This document shows positions 15,901-23,523 of a DNA stretch of 34,337 nucleotides, piece by piece. The DNA is taken from positions 1-34,337 of the forward strand of contig CABVDR010000026.1 of assembly GCA_902497145.1 (NCBI GenBank), given 5' to 3'. This DNA is from an uncultured Oscillospiraceae bacterium. Its GTDB lineage: Bacteria > Bacillota > Clostridia > Oscillospirales > Oscillospiraceae. A model generated the notes under the pieces. That model saw nothing but the letters and a program-made list of their open reading frames with translations. It searched no databases and was not told the origin of the DNA. Within the stretch, counting starts at the first letter, position 1, and each line of letters begins with the position of its first letter. The translations under genes were made by a program, and so were the position numbers.

Positions 15901-16872
15901 ATGTTCAGCATGACGAGCTTGAAGTGCTTTTATGTAGCGGCCAATGAGCTCAACTTTACCCGGGCGGCCAAGCAGCTTTATATTTCCCAGCAGGCGCTGA
16001 GCAATCACATTGCCAAGCTTGAAAGCTACTTTGACGTCAAACTGTTCGACCGGGGCAGCCCGCTGACGCTGACAGATGCAGGGCGGTCTCTCCAGATTCA
16101 CGCCAGAGAAATTTTATATAGCGTAGATAATTATACCAGAGAGGTGCAAGATATCAAGGACTTTCGCCAAGGTGAGCTGACCATCGGGATTCCGGTGACC
16201 CGGGGCACCATCATGCTTCCCCCTCTGCTTGCATCCTTCCATAACCTGTTTCCCCAGATTAAACTGAATTTGGTGGAGGGAACCAGCACCGGAAATATTA
16301 CCGATGCCCTGTATGAGGGAACGGCTGATCTGTGCATTGGGTACCAGCCGGATGATTTGACCGGCCTGGCCGTTTCCAAGCTGTTTGAGGAAAAGTTTAT
16401 CCTGGTGGTTCCCCAGCGTCTGATGCAGGAATTTTACCCCAACAGGGTGATTGAGTCTGACATCCGCACGCCCCACTCTCTGCGTGGGTTTGCCAAACTT
16501 CCCTTTGTTGCCCAAAGCCCGGACACCATGAACGGCAAGACCTTTTTAGAACTGTGCCGCATGGAAAATATCTCCCCCAATGTGGTGATCTATACCCAAA
16601 ACCTCATCACGGAGCTCTCCTTGTGTCTGGAAGAGCTGGGGGCCTGTGTGCTGCCCAGTACGTTCCTTACCCCGCTGCACAGGGACTGCGGCCATTCGCC
16701 GTTTTATCTGTTTCGTGAAAAGCAGTTCAGCCACCTGTCCTTCTTCCTGTTAGAGGGGCTGCCCCGCTCCTTTCCGATTTCCGTATGCCGCCTGAAGAGC
16801 AAAGCGCTCACCCGGGCCGGGAAGGAGTTTATTCATCTGGCGCAGGAAATCTACCGCGGATATGGTTTGTAG
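15901..16872 (+). CDS. LysR-family transcriptional regulator
   Basis: An intact 323-residue LysR protein. The N-terminal helix-turn-helix is 'NFTRAAKQLYISQQALSNHIAKLESYFDVKLFDRG', followed by the linker helix and a periplasmic-binding-like effector domain beginning at 'GELTIGIPVTRGTIMLPPLLASF'. LysR proteins usually activate a divergent gene when a ligand is bound, so the adjacent cyuA is the natural target and cysteine or a derivative a possible ligand (inference). ATG 15901 is preceded by a G-rich ribosome site at 15889-15894. The gene ends 2 bp from the stop of the convergent UroD-family gene, and I see no terminator between them, so antisense overlap of the transcripts is likely. Confidence 0.93.
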   Translation: MFSMTSLKCFYVAANELNFTRAAKQLYISQQALSNHIAKLESYFDVKLFDRGSPLTLTDAGRSLQIHAREILYSVDNYTREVQDIKDFRQGELTIGIPVTRGTIMLPPLLASFHNLFPQIKLNLVEGTSTGNITDALYEGTADLCIGYQPDDLTGLAVSKLFEEKFILVVPQRLMQEFYPNRVIESDIRTPHSLRGFAKLPFVAQSPDTMNGKTFLELCRMENISPNVVIYTQNLITELSLCLEELGACVLPSTFLTPLHRDCGHSPFYLFREKQFSHLSFFLLEGLPRSFPISVCRLKSKALTRAGKEFIHLAQEIYRGYGL

Positions 16873-16874
16873 GA

Positions 16875-17879
16875 TTATTTCCGGTCAAATACCGCTTCAA
16901 CTTCATCCCGCGTCTGGCCGATGAAAGACAGCATCTTGTCGTCCAGGGGGTAGCGGATCACGCAGCCTGGTGTGAGGATCATGCTGCGGCCTTTCGTCAT
17001 TTTAAAGCATTCGTAGATCTGGTGCTGGATCGCGCCCCGGTCACCGTGGGTGATGTCCGTACGGCTCAAGCCGCCCATCAGACACTTTCCGGTCAGATCC
17101 TGGGCCTCATCCAGTGCGGGGAGGGATTCCCAAGCGTGCCAGTTGAAAATCTGGACGGGATAGTCCTTGAGGATGCGGAACATGATGTGATCCCCGTGGC
17201 AGTGGATGGTGTTCATCCAGCCCTTCTTGGCCCCCTCCAGCACCTGCAGGTCGTAAGGCTTTCCGTACTCCAGATACTCCTCCTCCGTACACTTGTCGTA
17301 GGAACTCATCTGGGAGGCGTAGAAAATGCCGTCCGCCCCCAGGTCAATGGCGGCGCTTACCAGCTCCCGGGTGGTCTGAGTGATGACCTCCAGCGCGGCT
17401 TTCACATCCTCGCCGTGGCCCTCCCGGATGTAGGAGATCAGCTTTCCGCCGCACAACTTGTCCGCGATGGTAATGGGGGTAAAGGCGGTGAAGATCACGG
17501 GGACCTCTTCGCCCTTGAGCTTTTCCAAAACCAGACGCAGATGGCGCAGCTCCCGGGCGTTGCTGCCCTGGTCGCAGGGGCAGACGTGAAGCTTGTGCCA
17601 GTCCTCCGCACAGGAGATGGGGGTGCTGACTACCTTTGCCACGCCGCCCTTTACGATTTCGGAGTAGTCCACAGTACAGCCAAAATCCTCAATGGCGTAC
17701 ATCCCGTTGTTCATGGTCTTGACAAAGTCAAAATCATATTTTTTGTAAAACTCATAGGTCTTATCAGAAATAGCGTCCGGGTCCAGGTCAGTCCCAGGCA
17801 TATGGCTCCAGAAGGAGTAGGGGATCTTGTCCGGCTTTTCTCCCCGAATGGCGGCCTGGATACGCTCCTTTTTTGTCAT
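16875..17879 (-). CDS. Uroporphyrinogen decarboxylase (URO-D) family protein, probably methyltransferase-like
   Basis: A 334-residue URO-D-fold protein. The N-terminal 'TKKERIQAAIRGEKPDKIPYSFW' and the 'NTIHCHGDHIMFRILKDYPVQIFNWHA' segment are typical of the large URO-D superfamily that includes MtaA/MtbA corrinoid methyltransferases. True haem-pathway HemE is unlikely, because no other haem gene is near and the sequence belongs to the variant branch common in gut Clostridia. The zinc-type H-x-C motif of MtaA is represented by H-C-H-G, so metal binding is possible. It is the last gene of the AbgT-M24-UroD operon; no corrinoid-protein gene is nearby. ATG 17879 lies 11 nt after GGAG. The substrate is unknown. 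Confidence 0.8.
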   Translation of the reverse strand: MTKKERIQAAIRGEKPDKIPYSFWSHMPGTDLDPDAISDKTYEFYKKYDFDFVKTMNNGMYAIEDFGCTVDYSEIVKGGVAKVVSTPISCAEDWHKLHVCPCDQGSNARELRHLRLVLEKLKGEEVPVIFTAFTPITIADKLCGGKLISYIREGHGEDVKAALEVITQTTRELVSAAIDLGADGIFYASQMSSYDKCTEEEYLEYGKPYDLQVLEGAKKGWMNTIHCHGDHIMFRILKDYPVQIFNWHAWESLPALDEAQDLTGKCLMGGLSRTDITHGDRGAIQHQIYECFKMTKGRSMILTPGCVIRYPLDDKMLSFIGQTRDEVEAVFDRK

Positions 17880-17920
17880 ATGATGTAGCACTCCTTAATA
17901 AGTCAGTTAAGATTTATGTC

Positions 17921-17945
17921 GGCCCGCCTCCGTTGGAGGCGGGCC
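17921..17945. other. Intercistronic hairpin in the AbgT-M24-UroD operon
   Basis: GGCCCGCCTCC and its exact complement around a GTT loop form an 11-bp GC-only stem between the M24 and UroD genes. No T run follows on the transcribed strand, so an attenuating or mRNA-stabilising role is more likely than full termination. Confidence 0.6.
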
Positions 17946-17952
17946 GTGTATT

Positions 17953-19161
17953 TTACCCCTTGATGCGGATGGTATCTCGACGGGAGTTGGTCAGGAAATC
18001 AAACCCCTGCTCGGTAATCAAAACGGTATCGCTGTTGCGTACTGCACCCAGCTCTGCGCTCATCAGGCCGGGCTCTACGGTAAGTACCATGCCGGGTTCC
18101 AAAGTGGCCTTATTGCCCTTGGTGACCGAGGGGAATTCGTGACTGGACAGGCCCATACCGTGTCCGCAGCGCCCGGGGAGGATGCTGCCGAAGCCTGCGT
18201 CCTCATACACCTTCATGGCGGCAAAATATAGGTCCTCGAACACCGCGCCAGGGCGGAGCATGCCGAAGATCTGCTCCCGGGCCCGGAGCATGGCATCATA
18301 GGCCCGGCTGCGCATCTCATTGACCTGTCCCACCAGAACGGTGCGCTCGTTTTCCACGTTGTAACCGGACACCCGCGCCCAGCTCATGGGCATGGTCAGA
18401 TCACCGGGCATAGGTACGTAGCCCGTGGGGCAGTCGCAGCCATAGTTAAGCCGCTCGTTGGACATGCACCACACCACAAAGGTGTCGATATCGGCCGTCT
18501 CGGAGTTGGAAAAACCGGAGACCTCATACTGCTGGTATTTCTGATGCCACAGCTGACGCATGGCGTACTGGCCCTCGGTGGCGGCCTGAGCCTCACTGGC
18601 TCCGCCCTCCAGCGCCTCGATGGCCCGGGTCACGCCCAGATCCACCAGCTCACCGGAGATGCGGCACATACGGATCTCGTGGGGATCCTTGATCAGGCGC
18701 AGGTTGATGGCGTCCTGAGCGATGTCCACATAGGACTTGACCGTCAGCTTGGTCTTCAGACGGGCCAGGAAGTTCATACTGGCGTAGTCACCCTCCACGC
18801 CCACCGTCATGGGCTGGTCGCCCAGCAGCTCCTTCATGGCGTCCATGGCGTCCATGGCCACCGCCTGGGTGGCGCCCCATTTTCCGTAGCACAGGACTTT
18901 ATCTACCGCGCCCTCATTGACCGCATGGTCGTGGCGGATGCAGTGGACCAGCAGGAAGGCGTCGTCCCGGGTCAGAATGAAATAGGGTACATGGCTGATG
19001 ATGATGGGGTTAAAGTTGCTGAAATAAAACACGTTTTCCGGACGCATCAGGATGGTGACATCCACCCCTTTTTGCTCCATGATGGCCTGCATCTTTTGAA
19101 TGCGCTGCTTGACGTAGCCGCGCAGTTCCGGACTGGAGCGTTTTTCGTCCAAAACATTCAT
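17953..19161 (-). CDS. M24 'pita-bread' family hydrolase, creatinase-like, metal ligands not conserved
   Basis: A 402-residue protein with an N-terminal creatinase domain (residues 1-160) and a C-terminal M24 catalytic fold. Xaa-Pro peptidases of this fold need five ligands (D, D, H, E, E). Here the first Asp is Met259, the second Glu270, His334 and Glu363 are kept, and the last Glu is Ser377. The segment 'GYNVENERTVLVG' instead resembles metal-free Pseudomonas creatinase (G-Y-x-x-x-x-E-R-T, whose Glu binds the guanidinium group). The catalytic His of creatinase is not evident; a Cys occupies about that place. So it is probably not a peptidase but a C-N hydrolase on a small compound. An AAGGAGG site stands 8 nt before ATG. 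It lies 54 bp after the AbgT gene. Confidence 0.8.
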   Translation of the reverse strand: MNVLDEKRSSPELRGYVKQRIQKMQAIMEQKGVDVTILMRPENVFYFSNFNPIIISHVPYFILTRDDAFLLVHCIRHDHAVNEGAVDKVLCYGKWGATQAVAMDAMDAMKELLGDQPMTVGVEGDYASMNFLARLKTKLTVKSYVDIAQDAINLRLIKDPHEIRMCRISGELVDLGVTRAIEALEGGASEAQAATEGQYAMRQLWHQKYQQYEVSGFSNSETADIDTFVVWCMSNERLNYGCDCPTGYVPMPGDLTMPMSWARVSGYNVENERTVLVGQVNEMRSRAYDAMLRAREQIFGMLRPGAVFEDLYFAAMKVYEDAGFGSILPGRCGHGMGLSSHEFPSVTKGNKATLEPGMVLTVEPGLMSAELGAVRNSDTVLITEQGFDFLTNSRRDTIRIKG

Positions 19162-19215
19162 TGTGTAAAACCTCCTTGGAAAATAGAATGGGTTTTGTGT
19201 GCGTTCCAGGCGGAT

Positions 19216-20757
19216 TTACGCCGAAGGCATGGAGAACAAAACCGAGCTGTTGGGGCCCAGAGGCAGCTGGAAGAAGAACCACACCAGGAGCTGAGCCACC
19301 ATGAACAGGAAGAATACGATGACATAGGGCATCATATTGGACATCAGGGTACCAAAACCGGCCTTCTTGTCATACTTCTGAGCCAGAGCAAGCAGCATGC
19401 CGAAGTAAGCGAAGGTGGGACAGATGGGGTTGGTGATGGCGTCGCCAATGCGGTAAGCCATCTGAATCAGAGCGGGAGAGTAGCCCATGAGCATGAACAT
19501 GGGAACAAACACGCTGGAGAGGATGGACCACTTGGTGGAGGCGGAGCCGATGAACAGGTTGAGGATGCCGCTCATGATGACAAAGATCACCAGAATGAGC
19601 CACACCGGCAGGCCGGAGGCCTCCAGAAGGTTGGCGCCCTTGATGGCGAGAATAATGCCCAGGTTGGACCAGTCGAAGTATTTCAGGAACTGGGCGATGA
19701 AATAGAACAGTGCGATATAGGTGGCCATTCCCGCCATGGCGGAGGTCATGGCCGCAGCCACATCGTCAAACTTCTTAAACCGCTTAGAAGCAAAGCCGAA
19801 CGCAATGCCGGGGATGGCAAACATCAGCGCAATGAGTACGGTCATACCGGACATCAGAGGAGCGTCGGAGGCGATGAGAGAACCGTTTTCATCAGCCAGG
19901 ACACCCGTGATGCACAGTACTACGATGATGGCAATATAAATCAGGAAAGAGATCAGCGCAGCCTTCAGGCCCTTGCTGTCGTCGGGCGTGGTGTCATCCA
20001 TTTTTTCCACATAGTCGCCAGTGTACTTGCCCAGCCGGGGCTCCACCACCTTGACGGTGATCAAAGCGGAGAAGAAGGTGAGAAACACCACGGAGACGGC
20101 GGAGAAATACCAGTTCATCGACGGGCTCAGGGTAATGTCGGGCAGCAGCAGCTGCGCGGCGGCCTCGGTGTAGCCCATGTTCACCACGTCCATGGAGGTG
20201 ATCATCAGGTTAGAGGCAAAGGCGCCGGAGACGGAGGCGTAGGCCGCCAGCATACCAGCCATGGGGTTGCGGCCCATAGCGGCCCAGATCAGCGCGCCCA
20301 GAGGGGGCATAACGACAAAGCCGGCGCCGCCGGTGCAGTCGGCCATGACGCACACAAAGCAGAAAATCGCCACGACCTTCAGGTCGGAGCCTTTGGCCTT
20401 GGCCAGGCCTCTCAGGGCTACATGGAACAGTCCGGAGGCCTCAGCCACGCCGACGCCCAGCATGCAGGTCAGGGTCAGGCCAAGGGCGGAGGTGCCGGTA
20501 AAGTTGGTCACAAAGGTGGTCAGCATCTTCACGAAGCCGTCCTTGCTGAACAGGTTGACGACCTCAACCACCTCATTGTTTACGGGGTTTACAGCACTGA
20601 CATGGAAAATCGAACAGACAGCGGAAATTACAATAACTGCGATACACAGGTAAATAAACAGCAGCATGGGGTTGGGGATTTTATTGCCCATGACCTCCAC
20701 ACTATGCAGGAATCGTTCCAATAAAGTTGATTTTTTCTTGCTGGTGCTTCCATCCAT
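19216..20757 (-). CDS. abgT: AbgT-family transporter
   Basis: A 513-residue membrane protein with the AbgT signature: N-terminal 'GNKIPNPMLLFIYLCIAVIVIS', the re-entrant regions 'GVGVAEASGLFHVALRGLA' and 'GGAGFVVMPPLGALIWAAMGRNPMAGMLAAYASVSGAFASNL', and 'GSASTKWSILSSVFVPMFMLMGYSP' plus 'RIGDAITNPICPTFAYFGM' in the second half. E. coli AbgT imports p-aminobenzoyl-glutamate; other members act as drug exporters. Here it heads an operon with a creatinase-like M24 protein and a URO-D-family protein, so import of an amide or peptide-like compound is more probable than efflux. An AGGAGGG site lies 10 nt before ATG. Confidence 0.9.
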   Translation of the reverse strand: MDGSTSKKKSTLLERFLHSVEVMGNKIPNPMLLFIYLCIAVIVISAVCSIFHVSAVNPVNNEVVEVVNLFSKDGFVKMLTTFVTNFTGTSALGLTLTCMLGVGVAEASGLFHVALRGLAKAKGSDLKVVAIFCFVCVMADCTGGAGFVVMPPLGALIWAAMGRNPMAGMLAAYASVSGAFASNLMITSMDVVNMGYTEAAAQLLLPDITLSPSMNWYFSAVSVVFLTFFSALITVKVVEPRLGKYTGDYVEKMDDTTPDDSKGLKAALISFLIYIAIIVVLCITGVLADENGSLIASDAPLMSGMTVLIALMFAIPGIAFGFASKRFKKFDDVAAAMTSAMAGMATYIALFYFIAQFLKYFDWSNLGIILAIKGANLLEASGLPVWLILVIFVIMSGILNLFIGSASTKWSILSSVFVPMFMLMGYSPALIQMAYRIGDAITNPICPTFAYFGMLLALAQKYDKKAGFGTLMSNMMPYVIVFFLFMVAQLLVWFFFQLPLGPNSSVLFSMPSA

Positions 20758-21190
20758 GGATTGATTTCCCTCCTTACAATTTCAAGAACGCAATGAATTT
20801 CCCCTCAAGGTAAACTGCAGTAACAACCTCCTTCCAAATCGGGTCCCGATCTCTTCTCCTGCTGACGTCAATTGCGGAGTCGCTTCATGGGATAGATATT
20901 AGCGCGCTTATCTCCAACACGTCCAACAGAAAAATAGAAAATATAACAACCAATTAGTTGTGATTGAGGATAGAGGTTGATTTTACAGGATTTTACGGTA
21001 ATATCCGCCACAAAGCTTCCAATTTATGGAATAAAAAAGGCGGTATACTGCACAATTTAATTTGCACTGCTTTGTATTATTTGTCAAATTTCGCCCGACT
21101 TGCTCTGAGGATCCGGTAATCTTTTCCTTGTTTTTTGCCCGTTTTTTTGCTAAATTGACACCATCCCGGTATCTTACAGGAGGGAAGGCT
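20758..21190. promoter_or_regulatory. Divergent intergenic region, 433 bp (abgT operon / opine-dehydrogenase-family gene)
   Basis: This long AT-rich gap holds no supported gene. ACAAC-CAATTA-GTTGT (20946-20961) is a perfect inverted repeat and a candidate operator. On the minus strand an AT-rich stretch with TATATT lies just beyond it and could be the abgT -10, giving a leader of more than 150 nt. TATACT at 21044-21049 is a possible -10 for the plus-strand gene, with a poor -35. The long leader on each side is unusual for this window. Confidence 0.45.
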
Positions 21191-22219
21191 ATGAAATTCA
21201 CGATCCTGGGCGCTGGTAATACCGGAAAGGCATACAGTGCCTATCTCACAAGTCTTGGACATCAGGTTATACTCTACGACCGTGATCCACGGCGCCTGGC
21301 CCCTGTCGCGGACCATGGAATTCAAGCCACTGGAGCGGTGAATGGGACCTTCTCTGTTCCTGTGACCGATCAAATTGGGCAGGCTGTGGACAGCGATGTC
21401 ATTCTGGTATGTACGACAGCCGCGGGCCACCGGCCCTTGGCAGCGGCGTTGTCCGGGCTGCTTCGTCCCGGGCAGATGATTGTGGTTACCAACTGCTGCT
21501 GGGGTGGGGTGGAATTTGACTTGGAGCTGGGCCAAGAGGCGGATGAAAAGCATTGTGTGATTGGCGAGATGGGGGGACAGCTAATCCTGTGCAATTCCCC
21601 TGCCCCGCACCAGGTCTATCTGAAAACCATCAAACAGAGCATGGCGCTCTCCTGCGTCCATCCGGGAGAGGTATCTGCTGTCCTTGAACGGCTTCGGCCC
21701 GTTTTTCCCCAGCTTTCCCCTGCCTCCAGTGTGCTGGATACCTCCCTGAATAACGCAAATCCCGTCATTCATGGTCCCTTCCTGCTCTTTAATGCCACCC
21801 GTCTGGAAAACGGAGAGGACTATCTGCTCTTTCGCACCGGAGTTCCGGCCCATGTGGCCCACGTGATGGAGCAGGTGGACCAGGAGCGGGTGGCAGTGGT
21901 GCGGGCCTGCGGTGTGCCGGTACACAGTGAGCTGGAGCTTCTGAACTCCTTTTGGCCGGAGCCGCAACGTTCCCTGTATGATGTGCTCCACAAGACCCCG
22001 TCGTATCAGGTGACCCGTGGGCCTAAGACCTTGAACCACCGCTATTTTACAGAGGATTTGCCCTATGGCCTGGTCCCATACCTCATTTTGGGACGAAGGC
22101 TGGGCATAGATACCCCGGTACTGGCCTCGGTGATCCATTTGCTGAGCGTATATATGCAGGAAGATTACCAGGCTCAGGGGCCGGACCTGATGGGGCTGCA
22201 GCTCTCCCGCTATCTTTGA
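21191..22219 (+). CDS. NAD/NADP octopine/nopaline dehydrogenase family protein
   Basis: A 342-residue oxidoreductase. The N-terminal Rossmann motif is 'FTILGAGNTGKAYSAYLTSLGH' and the C-terminal opine-dehydrogenase domain contains 'LDTSLNNANPVIHGPFLLFN', whose N-P-x-x-H supplies the catalytic His. Opine dehydrogenases reduce the imine formed between an amino acid and a keto acid, or run the reverse oxidation. In a nitrogen-catabolic region the oxidative direction, cleaving an N-carboxyalkyl amino acid, is attractive, but ketopantoate-reductase-like roles are not excluded. ATG 21191 has AGGAGGG at 6-7 nt; the longer open frame upstream is non-coding in character. It is a single-gene unit diverging from the abgT operon. 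Confidence 0.85.
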   Translation: MKFTILGAGNTGKAYSAYLTSLGHQVILYDRDPRRLAPVADHGIQATGAVNGTFSVPVTDQIGQAVDSDVILVCTTAAGHRPLAAALSGLLRPGQMIVVTNCCWGGVEFDLELGQEADEKHCVIGEMGGQLILCNSPAPHQVYLKTIKQSMALSCVHPGEVSAVLERLRPVFPQLSPASSVLDTSLNNANPVIHGPFLLFNATRLENGEDYLLFRTGVPAHVAHVMEQVDQERVAVVRACGVPVHSELELLNSFWPEPQRSLYDVLHKTPSYQVTRGPKTLNHRYFTEDLPYGLVPYLILGRRLGIDTPVLASVIHLLSVYMQEDYQAQGPDLMGLQLSRYL

Positions 22220-22350
22220 GCGCATTGAGACCGCGAAGGATGATGTTATTTCTGTTCCCGTACATAAAACTGTGTGGGGACCGTGCCGCTATGTGGGAGA
22301 AGTAAGGAGCAGAAACGTTAGGACATCCTTAAATTTGTTTGATAGGCATC

Positions 22351-22388
22351 AATAATCCGCTGAAATCTCCAGATTTCAGCGGATTATT
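22351..22388. terminator. Intrinsic terminator-like hairpin
   Basis: AATAATCCGCTGAAATCT and its exact complement form an 18-bp stem around a 2-nt centre (effectively a 4-nt loop), with AT-rich ends on both sides. It is about 130 bp after the opine-dehydrogenase-family gene. Confidence 0.75.
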
Positions 22389-22471
22389 GTTATGTATTTG
22401 ATTTTAAGAGTTAAGCAGAAAAGCAGTACGGCTGTTTTGCCCTCTGGGGGGTTATATTCTGAAATAAAACA

Positions 22472-22480
22472 TGCTAGAAT
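22472..22480 (+). promoter_or_regulatory. Extended -10 promoter of the hemerythrin-CheX gene
   Basis: TGC-TAGAAT (22472-22480) is an extended -10 element; the -35 region 17 bp upstream (TTATAT) is poor, as is common for extended -10 promoters. The start codon follows about 40 bp downstream. Confidence 0.5.
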
Positions 22481-22517
22481 AAAGGGAATTTTATGCTAAA
22501 AGAGGGATCAGCAATCT

Positions 22518-23360
22518 ATGATGTGGAAAGACAGCTACCGCCTTGGCGTGGAACGGATCGACCATCAGCACATTGAGCTGTTTCGAATGACCGAAGAATT
22601 GGTGAACGCAGGAAAAAACGGAGCGGAAGTGGAAACCTACCAGAAGATCCTGGCCTTTTTAAAGGACTATGTGATCTACCACTTCCGGGACGAGGAGGCC
22701 TATCAGGAATCCGTCCATTACAGCGGCCTTGCCGCCCATAAGAGAGAACACCGGCAGTTTACTCAGACGGTGCTCAGCTATGAAAAACAACTGACAGAAA
22801 ACGGCTTTGACCAGAAGACCGTGAAGGATCTGGCCGGTACCGTGACGGCGTGGCTCATCTACCACGTGGTGGATACCGACCAGGAGATCGTCTCGGGCAA
22901 AAAGCAGGATCAGGAAGATACATACTTCGACCAGTATGTGGACCTGTTTTACCACAGTGCCTTGGACGTGATGGAGACCATGGCAGGCCTGAACCGACAC
23001 AAGGCCCGGATGGAGGTGGTGAGTCCCTATCAGCCCCAGGGGGACCTGTTCGTTTCCATCCAGCTGGTGGGGGATCTGAAGGGAGAGGTCGTGTTCGGCT
23101 TTTCCAAGGAGCTGGCCCTGCATCTTTTGGAGACGATGACTGGTATGGAGCAGCACGAATTGGATGAGCTGGTCCAGTCCGCCCTGTGTGAGCTGACCAA
23201 CATCGCCTGCGGAAACGCCGCAACGGCTCTGGTGAAGCGGGGCCTTTCGTGTGACATTAAGACGCCGCAGCTCTCCCTGCAGCCTCCCTGCTGCCAGGAC
23301 GGCACCGGTGTTCGGGTGGATACCGGCAGCGGCATGATGAGCGTGGGCGTGCTGATGTAA
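22518..23360 (+). CDS. Bacteriohemerythrin domain fused to a CheX-like CheY-P phosphatase domain
   Basis: A 280-residue two-domain protein. Residues 1-130 are a bacteriohemerythrin with all usual di-iron ligands visible: His18 in 'IDHQH', His55 and Glu59 in 'YHFRDEE', His74 and His78 in 'HKREH', His116 and Asp121 in 'YHVVDTD'. Residues about 135-280 resemble CheX: 'GDLFVSIQLVGDLKGEVVFGFS' and the helix 'ELTNIACGNA', whose Glu225 and Asn228 match the E-x-x-N phosphatase motif of CheC/CheX/FliY. The hemerythrin part binds O2 and the CheX part would dephosphorylate a CheY-like receiver, so oxygen or redox state may set a response-regulator output (inference). No chemotaxis genes adjoin. Start is ATG 22518 or 22521. 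It is monocistronic, with a terminator behind. Confidence 0.88.
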   Translation: MMWKDSYRLGVERIDHQHIELFRMTEELVNAGKNGAEVETYQKILAFLKDYVIYHFRDEEAYQESVHYSGLAAHKREHRQFTQTVLSYEKQLTENGFDQKTVKDLAGTVTAWLIYHVVDTDQEIVSGKKQDQEDTYFDQYVDLFYHSALDVMETMAGLNRHKARMEVVSPYQPQGDLFVSIQLVGDLKGEVVFGFSKELALHLLETMTGMEQHELDELVQSALCELTNIACGNAATALVKRGLSCDIKTPQLSLQPPCCQDGTGVRVDTGSGMMSVGVLM

Positions 23361-23389
23361 GCAAAAACTGGGGGCTGTGAGCCCGGCTG

Positions 23390-23424
23390 AAATCCGCGGA
23401 AGCTGACTGCTTCCGCGGATTTTT
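23390..23424 (+). terminator. Intrinsic terminator after the hemerythrin-CheX gene
   Basis: AAATCCGCGGAAGC and its exact complement around a TGACT loop, followed by a run of five T. It marks the left edge of the AAA+/ClpP/vWA island. Confidence 0.92.
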
Positions 23425-23449
23425 ACGCTCAGATCCAGGGACAGCGGCC

Positions 23450-23479
23450 TTGCCGGGAAAGCCGCCGCCGTGCTATCAT
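23450..23479 (+). promoter_or_regulatory. Candidate promoter of the WYL regulator gene
   Basis: TTGCCG (23450-23455), an 18-nt spacer and TATCAT (23474-23479) lie about 45 bp before the start. Unlike the other promoters of the island, it lacks the 17-bp palindrome, which suggests separate expression of the regulator. Confidence 0.4.
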
Positions 23480-23523
23480 AAAGCTACCACGGGCCGGGGC
23501 CGCCGGCAGACAGGAGGATTCCC

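Larger units (their letters stand above)
22220..22517. other. Intergenic region, 298 bp
   Basis: It contains the terminator at 22351-22388 and the promoter at 22472-22480. A 21-codon ATG frame near 22240 has no ribosome site and is not called. Confidence 0.6.

Noticed and set aside
16875..17879. Haem-pathway HemE
   Set aside because: No haem genes nearby, and the sequence has the character of the variant URO-D/methyltransferase superfamily.
18544..20724. 726-codon plus-strand open frame
   Set aside because: It is antisense to the abgT and M24 genes, rich in His, Gly, Asp and Gln, as GC-rich antisense frames are, and has no family motif. The minus-strand genes have motifs and ribosome sites.
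22240..22305. 21-codon ATG reading frame after the opine-dehydrogenase-family gene
   Set aside because: No ribosome binding site, no promoter and no plausible membrane or toxin-like sequence.
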